A stretch of DNA of 27,832 bases, taken from the NCBI GenBank assembly GCA_036378435.1, contig DASUWK010000046.1, forward strand, positions 1-27,832. The letters run 5' to 3'. Numbering within the stretch: position 1 is the stretch's first letter; every line of letters starts with the position of its first letter. Position numbers and translations under genes: made by a program. This document shows, piece by piece, positions 1-6,696 of the stretch. Origin of the DNA: DASUWK01 sp036378435. GTDB lineage: Bacteria; Chloroflexota; Dormibacteria; Dormibacterales; Dormibacteraceae. The notes under the pieces were generated by a model, which did not search any database, was not told the DNA's origin, and saw only the letters and a program-made list of their open reading frames with translations.

Positions 1-657
1 AACGACGAGCAGGACCGGCTGCTCGTCGCCGCCGCCGCCGACGGGCCGGCGTTCATCCTGCCCACGGCCGCGGCGCGCTCCCGTCCCGACCTGACCGTCG
101 CCACGGCGCAGCGCTGGTTCGCGGGGCTGGGTCTCGAGATCAAGGGCCTGATGGTGCTGAAGCGGACAGACGCGAACTCTCGCGAGCTGGCCGCCGAGGC
201 GGCCACGGGCGGTCTCTTCTACCTCGCGGGGGGCGACCCCGGCCACCTGGCGCGAACCCTCGGTGGAACCAGGGTCTGGGAGGCCATCCGCCGGCGCTGG
301 CTCGACGGCGCCGCTCTGGCCGGGTCGTCCGCAGGCGCGATGGCCCTTTGCGAGTGGACGCTGATCCGCGCCGGCTGGCCCAACCGCACGCAGCGCAAGG
401 AGGAGACGGCGCTCGCGGTCGTGCCGGGCACCGCTGTGCTCCCGCACTACGAGACCTTCGGGCAGCGCTGGGTGCCCTCGGCGCGCTCGGCGCTGCCGGG
501 CGCGGTGCTGCTGGGGATCGACGAGCGCAGCGCCGCCGTCTGGAACGGATCGGGCTGGGCCGCCGTCGGCCCGGGCCGCGTCGTGATCTGGACCGGCGAC
601 ACCGCGCGCGAGTTCCAGCACGAACCAGTCGAGGGGCTGCCGTCACCGACGCTGTAG
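1..657 (+). CDS. Peptidase S51 / cyanophycinase-like serine hydrolase (5' truncated)
   Basis: The reading frame is open from the first base of the window, so the true start lies upstream and 218 codons are visible. The motif GSSAGA (about residues 108-113 of the visible part) matches the nucleophile elbow of the S51 family (cyanophycinase, dipeptidase E), with the second Ser as the likely nucleophile. Upstream is FYLAGGDPGHL, resembling the GGDQ-type loop of the same class-I glutamine-amidotransferase-like fold, and downstream is a VLPHYE segment that may carry the His. Family members cleave beta-Asp-Arg polymers or Asp-X dipeptides, and I cannot tell which substrate applies here. No signal peptide can be judged because the N-terminus is missing. 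The gene is followed directly, with probable overlap, by an alpha/beta hydrolase on the same strand. Confidence 0.8.
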   Translation, partial: NDEQDRLLVAAAADGPAFILPTAAARSRPDLTVATAQRWFAGLGLEIKGLMVLKRTDANSRELAAEAATGGLFYLAGGDPGHLARTLGGTRVWEAIRRRWLDGAALAGSSAGAMALCEWTLIRAGWPNRTQRKEETALAVVPGTAVLPHYETFGQRWVPSARSALPGAVLLGIDERSAAVWNGSGWAAVGPGRVVIWTGDTAREFQHEPVEGLPSPTL

Positions 658-689
658 AGCTGGTCCAGGAGCGGATCAAGTGCGGCGGC

Positions 690-1508
690 GTGACGCTGCA
701 CCACACCTTCGGCGGCAGCGGGCCGCCGCTGGTCTTGATCCACGGCATCGGCTCGGCCGGCTACCTCGAATGGCGCGCGAACCTGCAGCCGTTCGCGCGG
801 TCGCACACCGTCTACGCCCCCGACCTACCGGGCTACGGCCGCAGCGACAAGCCGCCGGGAGAGCGCTACTCGATCCCCTTCTTCGCGGACACGATCTCCC
901 GCTATCTCGATGAGGTCGGGCTCAGCTCGACCTCGCTGGCCGGCACCTCGCTCGGCGGCGGCATCGCCCTCCAGCTCGCCCTGACCGAGCCGGCCAGGCT
1001 CGAGCGGCTGGTGCTGGTCTGCGCGCTCGGACTCGGCCGCCCGCGCATCAATCCGCTGTATCCGCTGATGGCCCTACCCGGCGTGGGCGAGCTGGGCATG
1101 AGGGCGGCGGCGCACGGACTGCGAGTGGCGCCCCGCGACCTGGTGCGGCGCGTGGCGGCGCGCCTGACGGGCACCACCGACGACCCGGATCGCCTGATGA
1201 CGGATCGCTATCTCAACGACCTCCGCGAGCTGCACCACTCGGACGGCTACGCGGCGGCCTACCTCGCGACGGTGCGGTCGCTGTTCGCCGGCCGGTTCGA
1301 CGTCTCGAGCCGCCTCGGCGAGATCGACCAGCCGGTGCTTCTGATCTGGGGCACCCGCGATCCCCTGTTCCCGGTCGAGCACGCCACACGCGCGCACCGG
1401 CTGCTGCCCAGCTCGCAGCTTCTGATCCTCGAAGGCGCCGGCCACACGCCGCAGGCAGAGCGTCCGCAGGACTTCAACCGCGCCGTTCTCGACTTCCTTG
1501 GAACCTGA
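690..1508 (+). CDS. Alpha/beta-fold hydrolase
   Basis: A classic alpha/beta hydrolase: the oxyanion strand-loop is LVLIHGIGS, the nucleophile elbow is GTSLGG, the Asp lies in WGTRDPLFP and the His in GAGHTPQAE, in the expected order. The domain is about 270 aa and single, with no signal peptide, so it is probably a cytoplasmic esterase, lipase or C-C bond hydrolase of unknown substrate. The start is uncertain. GTG at 690 is the first canonical codon near the expected N-terminus, but the residues just upstream in frame (VQERIKCGG) also look like family sequence. The real start may therefore be a rarer codon (CTG 660 or GTC 642) overlapping the stop of the preceding gene at 655-657. The 3' end overlaps the start of the acyltransferase, suggesting one transcription unit. 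Confidence 0.82.
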   Translation: MTLHHTFGGSGPPLVLIHGIGSAGYLEWRANLQPFARSHTVYAPDLPGYGRSDKPPGERYSIPFFADTISRYLDEVGLSSTSLAGTSLGGGIALQLALTEPARLERLVLVCALGLGRPRINPLYPLMALPGVGELGMRAAAHGLRVAPRDLVRRVAARLTGTTDDPDRLMTDRYLNDLRELHHSDGYAAAYLATVRSLFAGRFDVSSRLGEIDQPVLLIWGTRDPLFPVEHATRAHRLLPSSQLLILEGAGHTPQAERPQDFNRAVLDFLGT

Positions 1509-2271
1509 GCGGTACCGCGGGCCGGACTACCTGGCGGCTATCTCGGGCGGGCTGCCCCCCGAGCCCCTCCTGCACGCCGATCCGCAGATCCCGTCGCGCG
1601 CCTATCGGGTGCTGGTCTGGCTGCTGAAGCACGTGCTGCCGCTGCTGTTCCGGGTCGAGGTGACCGGCCTGGAGAATCTGCCGCCGCCGCCTTACATCGT
1701 GGCCAGCAACCACCAGAAGTGGCTGGACCCGCTCTTCATCGCGCTGGCCCTGCCCAGCCGCCCGATGGTGTACTCGATGGCCCGCCGCGACACGGTCTTC
1801 AACCGCCGGTGGAAGCGCTGGCTGGTCCCGCGCTTGGGCGCCTTCCCGATCTCGCCCAACCAGGGCCACCTCGACGAGCAGGGCCTCGCCACCGTCTACC
1901 GCGTCCTGGACAGGGGCGGCGTGGTCCTGATCTTCCCCGAGGGCCGTTACTCGCGCGGGCGGCGGCTGAGGCCGCTGCGGGAGGGGGTCGCGCACTTCGC
2001 GCTGCAGTCCGGGGTCCCCGTTGTCCCCATCGCGCTCGAGGGAGTGGACCGGCTGCGGTTGCGCGGCAGGGTGCGTGTTTCCGTCGGGCGCCCGGTTTAC
2101 CCGGACCCACCGAGCTGGTGGTCGCTCCAGCGCCGGGTCACCCGCACCGTGGACTCGGTGCGGCGCGCGATCCTGCGCACCTTCGGGCGCGAGCCTGAGC
2201 GGCGGCCGGGCCGGTTGCGGAGGTGGCTGGGGCGGTTTAGGACTTCACGGCGAGGCAGGTCACCGTCTTGA
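1498..2271 (+). CDS. plsC: 1-acyl-sn-glycerol-3-phosphate acyltransferase family protein
   Basis: A 257-aa PlsC-family acyltransferase. The catalytic block NHQKWLD (H72, D77) fits the H(X)4D motif, FPEGR at 146-150 is the glycerophosphate-binding block, and GVPVVPIAL is the downstream hydrophobic block. Known members transfer an acyl group from acyl-CoA or acyl-ACP to the sn-2 position of lysophosphatidate at the inner membrane. The TTG start at 1498 overlaps the hydrolase stop (1506-1508), typical of translational coupling. The C-terminus is strongly basic (Arg-rich after residue 205), which could favour membrane-surface binding. The 3' end runs 35 nt into the convergent RAM-domain gene. The substrate could differ from lysophosphatidate, since the family also contains ornithine-lipid and other acyltransferases. 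Confidence 0.88.
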   Translation: MEPERYRGPDYLAAISGGLPPEPLLHADPQIPSRAYRVLVWLLKHVLPLLFRVEVTGLENLPPPPYIVASNHQKWLDPLFIALALPSRPMVYSMARRDTVFNRRWKRWLVPRLGAFPISPNQGHLDEQGLATVYRVLDRGGVVLIFPEGRYSRGRRLRPLREGVAHFALQSGVPVVPIALEGVDRLRLRGRVRVSVGRPVYPDPPSWWSLQRRVTRTVDSVRRAILRTFGREPERRPGRLRRWLGRFRTSRRGRSPS

Positions 2272-2467
2272 AGACGCCGTCGACCTTCTGGATCTTCTCG
2301 ACGATCAGCGCGCCCACCGCGTTCACGTCCTGCGCCTCACACACGGCGATCACGTCGTACTCGCCGGTGATCGCGTCGGCCGCGGTGATGCCAGGCGTGC
2401 CCTGCAGCTGGCTCGCCACGTCGAGCGCGTGTCCCGGTGACGCGTTGATCAGCACGTAAGCCTTCAT
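2237..2467 (-). CDS. Stand-alone Lrp/AsnC ligand-binding (RAM) domain protein
   Basis: A 76-aa protein consisting only of the regulator-of-amino-acid-metabolism domain of Lrp/AsnC proteins (start MKAYVLINAS, then a GEYDVIAV strand typical of the fold). There is no helix-turn-helix, so it cannot bind DNA in the way full-length Lrp does. Stand-alone RAM proteins are known to form oligomers and bind amino acids. It lies 12 nt downstream of the threonine dehydratase on the same strand and is almost certainly co-transcribed with it. Because RAM and ACT domains are structurally related and the dehydratase lacks its own ACT domain, a detached regulatory role is conceivable; that is inference. The 3' end overlaps the convergent plsC-like gene by 35 nt. 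Confidence 0.88.
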   Translation of the reverse strand: MKAYVLINASPGHALDVASQLQGTPGITAADAITGEYDVIAVCEAQDVNAVGALIVEKIQKVDGVFKTVTCLAVKS

Positions 2468-2479
2468 TCCACGACCCCC

Positions 2480-3448
2480 TTACCTGGTTTTGAGAGCTTC
2501 GATCATGACTTCATCGGTGACGTTTGCGCCGGAGAGGACCACCACGATCCGCTCGTTGGGCACCGCCGAGTGCCGGTAGAGCAGTCCCGCCAGGGCGGCC
2601 GCGCCCGCCGGCTCAGCCAGCAGGTGCTCCCACTCGAAGTAGAGCCGGATGGCGCGCAGCATCTCCTTCTCCTCGACCACGTAGACGTCGTCGACGAGGT
2701 TCCGGCAGATCTCCCAGCAAAGCTGGCCGGGACCGCTGGCGGCCAGGCCGTCGGCGATCGTCGACACCCGGTCGAGCGTGACGAGGCGGCCCTCGTCGAA
2801 CGAGCGGCGCAGCCCGGCCGCGCCCGCCGGCTCTACGCCGATCACGCGCACCGACGGCCGCGCCTCCTTCAGATAGGCCGCGATCCCGGAGATCAGGCCG
2901 CCGCCGCCGACCGGCACCAGGATGGTGTCGAACTCCGGCAGCTGCTCCAGCACCTCGACGGCCACGGTGCCCTGGCCCGCGATGACGCCGGCGTCGTCGA
3001 AGGCGTGCACGAAGGTGGCCGCGCCGACCTCGCGCATCGCCTCGAGGAAGGCGTCCTGGTACGTGCGGCCCGCCTGCACCACGCGGGCGCCCAGGCGCCG
3101 GATCGCCTCGACCTTGAGCTGGTTGGCGGACTGCGGCACGTAGACCGTCGCCGGGATCCCGAACACCTGCGCCGCGTACGCGACGCCCTGGCCGTGGTTG
3201 CCGGCCGAAGCGGTCACCAGCCCCGCCGAGCGCTGCTCGGGATGGATGCTCATGACCTTGTTGAGCGCCCCGCGCACCTTGAAGGCGCGGATCGGCTGGA
3301 TGCCTTCGAGCTTGAGGTGGACGTGAGCGCCCGCCTTCCTCGTGAAGGCGCGCGAGTACTGCAGCGGCGTGGTGGGGAGGTGGGGACGCAGGTCGCGCGC
3401 GGCCTGTTCGATCGCTTCGCGAGTGATCGTTTTCGTACTTGAACTCAT
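2480..3448 (-). CDS. ilvA: Threonine/serine dehydratase (threonine ammonia-lyase), catalytic domain only
   Basis: A 322-aa fold-type II PLP enzyme. The Schiff-base lysine is K57 in the motif AFKVRGA, the substrate loop is ASAGNHGQGVA, and the phosphate-binding glycine loop is VGGGGL. The family deaminates L-threonine to 2-oxobutyrate (or serine to pyruvate); 2-oxobutyrate leads to isoleucine or propionyl-CoA. The length matches the short catabolic/TdcB-like form, with no C-terminal ACT domain. The ATG start at 3448 gives a normal N-terminus. It shares a transcription unit with the downstream RAM-domain gene. An array of operator-like half-sites lies immediately upstream (3461-3501). Threo-3-hydroxyaspartate ammonia-lyase or serine racemase are close relatives that cannot be fully excluded. 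Confidence 0.88.
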   Translation of the reverse strand: MSSSTKTITREAIEQAARDLRPHLPTTPLQYSRAFTRKAGAHVHLKLEGIQPIRAFKVRGALNKVMSIHPEQRSAGLVTASAGNHGQGVAYAAQVFGIPATVYVPQSANQLKVEAIRRLGARVVQAGRTYQDAFLEAMREVGAATFVHAFDDAGVIAGQGTVAVEVLEQLPEFDTILVPVGGGGLISGIAAYLKEARPSVRVIGVEPAGAAGLRRSFDEGRLVTLDRVSTIADGLAASGPGQLCWEICRNLVDDVYVVEEKEMLRAIRLYFEWEHLLAEPAGAAALAGLLYRHSAVPNERIVVVLSGANVTDEVMIEALKTR

Positions 3449-3454
3449 CGTTCT

Positions 3455-3643
3455 ATGGGTAGCATCTCAATTGAAATGAAGAATGAAGACATTGAGATGC
3501 TCCCGGAGCGGGAGCGCAGCCGGGTTATCGCCCGCGACAAGAAGGTGCGCGGACCACGTGTGGTCGAGGACAATCCCGGCCTGAAGAAGCTGCAGCTGCA
3601 GCTGGCTCTGCGCCGCCGCTCGGTTCGGTCGCGGCCGCGCTAA
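3455..3643 (+). CDS. Small basic hypothetical protein
   Basis: A 62-codon frame encoding a highly charged, Arg/Lys-rich protein with no membrane segment or recognised domain. Three in-frame ATGs are possible (3455, 3476, 3497), and the first two lie within the operator array, so the true start may be 3497 (48 aa). From about 3500 the third codon positions are strongly G/C, as in neighbouring genes, which supports coding. The stop TAA (3641-3643) overlaps the stop of the convergent thioesterase within CTAA, a compact arrangement also seen elsewhere in the window. It is divergent from the dehydratase and could share its control region. Function unknown. Confidence 0.5.
   Translation: MGSISIEMKNEDIEMLPERERSRVIARDKKVRGPRVVEDNPGLKKLQLQLALRRRSVRSRPR
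3461..3501. promoter_or_regulatory. Triple half-site operator array upstream of threonine dehydratase
   Basis: Three copies of a 9-bp element CATYTCAAT are present: 3463-3471 on plus, 3470-3478 on minus, 3491-3499 on minus. The first two overlap as a near-perfect palindrome CATCTCAATTGAAATG (3463-3478), and the third is shifted by exactly 21 bp (two helical turns) from the second. The outer copies form perfect 11-bp inverted arms (3461-3471 and 3491-3501). The array starts 12 nt upstream of the dehydratase ATG, in a locally AT-rich patch. The arrangement is typical of cooperative repressor binding; the regulator is unknown. Confidence 0.6.
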
Positions 3644-4002
3644 CCGCGCGGTCCTAGCGCCGGCACCACCGTCCGCCGGTGCGTGCCCTCCCCGATCAGC
3701 TTCTCGCCCTGCCGGCACTCGACGCGGAAGAGCAGCTTGCGCTCGTCGCGAATCTCCTCGAGGCGCGTGTAGACGTGCACCGTGCTGCCCGGCGCCGCGG
3801 GCGCCAGGTGCTTGACGTGCACCTCGTAGCCGACGGACGTCGTGCCGGCGGGCAGGTGCGGCTCGATCGACTTGTGACAGGTCTGCTCCATCAGCCCGAT
3901 CATCGCCGGCGTCGCGAACAATCCCTTGCCGCCCACGTGGCGCGTGATGAGACGCTCGTCGACGACCTCCTCGCGATGGCCTTCGATCCCCTCGGTCAGC
4001 AT
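3640..4002 (-). CDS. FlK-like hotdog thioesterase
   Basis: A 120-aa single hotdog domain. T31 (in LFATPAM), E39 (in LMEQT) and H65 (in VKHLAP) have spacings of 8 and 26 residues, identical to the Thr42-Glu50-His76 triad of fluoroacetyl-CoA thioesterase FlK. This supports a thioesterase of that family, hydrolysing a small acyl-CoA. Most relatives are not fluoroacetate-resistance enzymes, and the FlK specificity residues cannot be checked from memory. The start is ATG at 4002, 20 nt from the divergent galU start. No operon partner is visible on the minus strand. Cytoplasmic; no signal sequence. Confidence 0.8.
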   Translation of the reverse strand: MLTEGIEGHREEVVDERLITRHVGGKGLFATPAMIGLMEQTCHKSIEPHLPAGTTSVGYEVHVKHLAPAAPGSTVHVYTRLEEIRDERKLLFRVECRQGEKLIGEGTHRRTVVPALGPRG

Positions 4003-4022
4003 CCCGTAAGTTTTGCTGAGCG

Positions 4023-4919
4023 ATGAGCAGCTCCGTCCGCAAGGCCGTCATCCCGGTCGGCGGGCTCGGCACTCGCTTCCTGCCGGTGACCCGCGCCGTG
4101 CCCAAGGAGATGCTCCCCTTGCTCGACAAGCCGAGCATCCAGTGGGGGCTGGAGGAGTGCGTCGCCAGCGGGATCGAGCAGGTCGTCGTGGTCATCGATC
4201 CCGGCAAGTACGCCATCCCGGACTACTTCAGGCGCGACCGCGAGCTCGAGCTCTATCTCGAAGAGCGCGGCAAGCACGACCTCCTCGAGGTCGTCCGGGC
4301 CGTGGACCGCCTGACCCACGAGGTGGAGATGGTCTACGTCCCTCAATTGGAGCCGCTCGGACTCGGCCATGCCGTCTGGACGGCGCGCCACCTGATCGGC
4401 GACGAACCCTGCGCTGTGCTGCTGCCCGACGACGTCATCGTGGCCGAGCCGCCGTGCCTGCGCCAGCTGATCGACGCCCACGCCGAGGCCGGCGGGACCG
4501 TGATCGCCAGCCGAGCCGTGCCCCGCAGCCAGCTGAGCCGCTACGGGGTCTTCGAGATCGAAAGCGGTCCGGGGCCGCTGCACAAGGTCACGGACGTCGT
4601 CGAGAAGCCTTCGGCGGAAGACGCCCCCAGCGACCTGGCGATCTTCGGCCGCTACGTCCTGGCTCCAGAGGTCCTCGACGCGCTCGGGGGGACGCAGCCG
4701 GGCGCCGGGAAGGAGATCCAGCTCACGGACGCGATCAGGGCGACGATCTCCACCAGCCGCGTGTCGGCTCTGGAGTTCACCGGCGACCTCCACGACCTGG
4801 GCACGATTCCGGGCTATCTGAAGGCCAACCTGGCGCTTGGTTTACGGCATCCCGATCTGCGGGAAGAATTGCTCTCCCTGGTCCGCGAGCTGGCCGGCGA
4901 GCGGGTAACCAAGGAGTAA
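4023..4919 (+). CDS. galU: UTP--glucose-1-phosphate uridylyltransferase
   Basis: A 298-aa nucleotidyltransferase with the N-terminal signature AVIPVGGLGTRFLP (residues 8-21) and PKEMLPLLDKP (27-37), diagnostic of bacterial GalU. The length equals the family norm. It makes UDP-glucose from UTP and glucose-1-phosphate for cell-envelope polysaccharides, glycolipids and trehalose-type compounds. The ATG at 4023 was chosen because it begins right before the conserved Rossmann strand. Further support comes from GHAVWTARH and the VEKPS segment before the C-terminal part. The gene is divergent from the thioesterase. The small hypothetical gene at 4969 follows after about 50 nt. Confidence 0.95.
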   Translation: MSSSVRKAVIPVGGLGTRFLPVTRAVPKEMLPLLDKPSIQWGLEECVASGIEQVVVVIDPGKYAIPDYFRRDRELELYLEERGKHDLLEVVRAVDRLTHEVEMVYVPQLEPLGLGHAVWTARHLIGDEPCAVLLPDDVIVAEPPCLRQLIDAHAEAGGTVIASRAVPRSQLSRYGVFEIESGPGPLHKVTDVVEKPSAEDAPSDLAIFGRYVLAPEVLDALGGTQPGAGKEIQLTDAIRATISTSRVSALEFTGDLHDLGTIPGYLKANLALGLRHPDLREELLSLVRELAGERVTKE

Positions 4920-4931
4920 AATCGGCTCCAC

Positions 4932-4943
4932 GCTCGATCGAGC
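4932..4943. promoter_or_regulatory. 12-bp perfect palindrome between galU and the next gene
   Basis: GCTCGATCGAGC is a perfect 12-bp palindrome 13 nt after the galU stop and 25 nt before the ATG at 4969. It could be an operator or a short RNA hairpin. A palindrome of this size can occur by chance in GC-rich DNA, so support is weak. Confidence 0.25.
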
Positions 4944-4968
4944 TTTGCCCCAACTTGCGAGTATTGCT

Positions 4969-5235
4969 ATGGCTGTTTCCGGAAGAAGACGCTTCGATGA
5001 TGACAAGGTCGTCCGCTACGTCACGGCGGAAAACGACTTTGAGGTCGAGGTCGCACGCACCCTCAACAAGTGGTGCGTGACGGTCTACCAGCTGCCGGAG
5101 CGGCCGATCGTGGCGCAGGACTTCTACCCCGAGCGGTGGAAGGCTCTCGCCCGGGCCCAGGACTTCATCCGCCTCCTCAACCAGCGCAAGAAGGAAGGGG
5201 ATGAGGAAGCTTCGCTGCACGCCGCCGAAGACTAA
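4969..5235 (+). CDS. Hypothetical protein, 88 aa
   Basis: An open frame with G/C-biased third positions and balanced composition, predicted soluble. The segment NDFEVEVARTLNKWCVTVYQLPE looks like an ordered beta-alpha region and the C-terminus (KKEGDEEA) is acidic. I do not recognise the family. ATG at 4969 is preferred; TTG at 4945 would add 8 residues. There is no convincing Shine-Dalgarno. It sits on the same strand between galU and a membrane-anchored Pro/Ser-rich protein. No Cys pair, signal peptide or catalytic motif is apparent, so no function is proposed. Confidence 0.65.
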   Translation: MAVSGRRRFDDDKVVRYVTAENDFEVEVARTLNKWCVTVYQLPERPIVAQDFYPERWKALARAQDFIRLLNQRKKEGDEEASLHAAED

Positions 5236-5254
5236 TTAGTTACCTTCCTCTGGC

Positions 5255-5623
5255 GTGAACCGGGAGTTCCTCCGTCAGGAATGGGGCGCCGTCACCTTCG
5301 TGCTGACGGTTTTGCTGGGCGTCGTGATCGTGCCGATCACGCTGGCTTTCGCGCACCAGCCGCCGCCGGCGATCGTGCTGCCCAGCCCGACCCCGGTGCT
5401 CTCTCCGAGCCCGTCGCCGCTGCCGCCGTGCCCGGTCCCCTCGCCGACCCCGACGCCGCACACGTCGCCGTCGCCGTCGCCGCACGCGAGCCCGAGCGCG
5501 TCGCCCTCGGCGTCGCCGACGGCCTCACCTTCGCCCACGCCGAGCGCCATCCCGACGCCGTGCACGCCGGTGACGCCTTCCCCGACAACGTCGCCTACAC
5601 CTAGTCCATCGGCGTCCCCCTGA
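5255..5623 (+). CDS. Membrane-anchored Pro/Ser/Thr-rich protein
   Basis: A 122-aa protein with a short charged N-terminus, one hydrophobic helix at about residues 11-33 and then a low-complexity tail (about 37-122) built almost wholly of Pro, Ser, Thr and Ala (SPSPSP, SASPSASPTAS). The positive N-terminus and single helix suggest an N-in, C-out anchor with an extended, possibly O-glycosylated, extracellular stalk. There are two Cys in the tail. GTG at 5255 is the chosen start, 19 nt after the preceding stop. It lies 14 nt upstream of another secreted protein with the same kind of Pro/Ser tract, so the two may act together at the cell surface. No catalytic domain is seen. Confidence 0.65.
   Translation: MNREFLRQEWGAVTFVLTVLLGVVIVPITLAFAHQPPPAIVLPSPTPVLSPSPSPLPPCPVPSPTPTPHTSPSPSPHASPSASPSASPTASPSPTPSAIPTPCTPVTPSPTTSPTPSPSASP
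5386..5620 (+). repeat. Low-complexity Pro/Ser codon repeat tract
   Basis: A degenerate array of CCG, TCG, AGC and ACG codons encodes the SPSP/PTPSP tail of the upstream membrane protein. The repeats are irregular in unit and spacing, and expansion or contraction by slippage is plausible. Confidence 0.7.
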
Positions 5624-5637
5624 TCTAAAGTGCGCGC

Positions 5638-6696
5638 GTGCTCGCGCGCCGCATCCTGGCTGGGGCCGTCCTGGGCGCCCTTGCCGCCGCTCCCACGACT
5701 GTCCTGGCCAACTCCGGAAATGGGTCGCTGACGGTTCAGCCGAACAAGGGCCTGGCGTCGGCCACGTTCACCGCGACGTTCATCGACAGCAACCAGTTCG
5801 TGGTGTGTCCCGCCGCGGCAGTGACGTTCTACTGGGACAACGACCCGGGCAACCCCATTGGACAGGCGTCCTTCGGCAGTCCCGACGGCAACAACAACTG
5901 CTACGCCAGCCTGACCACCAAGCCGCCCGCTGGCTCGGCGGCGGGGGCGCACCAGGTGATCGGGGACGACGGCATCGGCGACGTCGGCAATGCGACCTAC
6001 ACCATCCAGAAGCCACCGACACCCAGCCCGAGCCCCACGCACAGGCCCAGCCCGTCGCCCTCGCCCTCCCATTCGCCGTCTCCGCAGCCCTCTCCACAGC
6101 CGAAGCCCAGCCCCAAGGCACCGCCGCCCAGCCCCACGGCGGTGCTGCCGACCCCCTCCGCCTCAGCCGGTCCGGGGTGTACCAGCTTCCCGCCGGGAAA
6201 CCCGATCCCCGACTACCTCGTCGTCGAGTTCGACGGCCTGACCGGCGACGTCCAGAGTGATCCCTTCGAGGGCTGGATCGAGCTCACCGCGCTGGCTCCG
6301 CAGGAGCTGCTGCCGCCGCGGCTCGGTCACGCCGGCTTCCCGCAGGCGGTGCTGACGTTCCGCACCAACAGCCTGGCGCGCGACCTCACGACCGGCCGCC
6401 GGTTCAACTGCGTCCTCGTCTCGCTGGGCCCTTCGCAGAGCTACTTCTACGCGCGCTACGTGTTCGAGCACGTCGAGATGACCGGCCCCAACTCGTTCCG
6501 TTACGACACCGTCTACTACGACTACCTGCCGCGGGGTTCCGACGGCCTGCCGGGTGTCGAAGACCACGGGCAGGGTCGCTACCAGCTGGTCGCGGCGCAG
6601 AGCGGTACGGCCGGCTTTGCCTGGCAGTGGGTGGGCGCCGGTGTGCTCGTCCTGCTCGGGCTCAGCGGCACCGCGCTGGCGCGCCGGCGGGTCTAG
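5638..6696 (+). CDS. Secreted surface protein with Pro/Ser linker and C-terminal membrane anchor
   Basis: A 352-aa protein. Residues 1-24 form a Sec signal peptide (basic MLARR, hydrophobic core, probable cleavage after VLA). Residues about 25-122 look like an all-beta Ig-like/IPT-type domain (opening GSLTVQPNKG, with a G-AHQVIGDDG segment). About 124-178 is a Pro/Ser linker. About 181-320 is a second globular domain of unknown type, and about 326-346 is a C-terminal transmembrane helix ending in a basic ARRRV tail. The layout indicates an extracellular protein tethered at its C-terminus; I see no LPXTG sortase motif. The GTG start is at 5638. The stop overlaps that of the convergent 173-aa gene within CTAG. 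Role unknown, possibly adhesion or envelope structure. Confidence 0.75.
   Translation: MLARRILAGAVLGALAAAPTTVLANSGNGSLTVQPNKGLASATFTATFIDSNQFVVCPAAAVTFYWDNDPGNPIGQASFGSPDGNNNCYASLTTKPPAGSAAGAHQVIGDDGIGDVGNATYTIQKPPTPSPSPTHRPSPSPSPSHSPSPQPSPQPKPSPKAPPPSPTAVLPTPSASAGPGCTSFPPGNPIPDYLVVEFDGLTGDVQSDPFEGWIELTALAPQELLPPRLGHAGFPQAVLTFRTNSLARDLTTGRRFNCVLVSLGPSQSYFYARYVFEHVEMTGPNSFRYDTVYYDYLPRGSDGLPGVEDHGQGRYQLVAAQSGTAGFAWQWVGAGVLVLLGLSGTALARRRV
6009..6165 (+). repeat. Second Pro/Ser codon repeat tract
   Basis: An irregular run of CCC/AGC/TCG codons encodes the SPSPSP linker of the secreted protein. It has the same amino-acid character as the tract at 5386-5620, but I see no long identical nucleotide block between them. 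Confidence 0.65.

Noticed and set aside
5386..6165. Repeated short motifs resembling a CRISPR or tandem-repeat array
   Set aside because: Repeats are irregular Pro/Ser codons within two coding frames, with no constant repeat-spacer structure.
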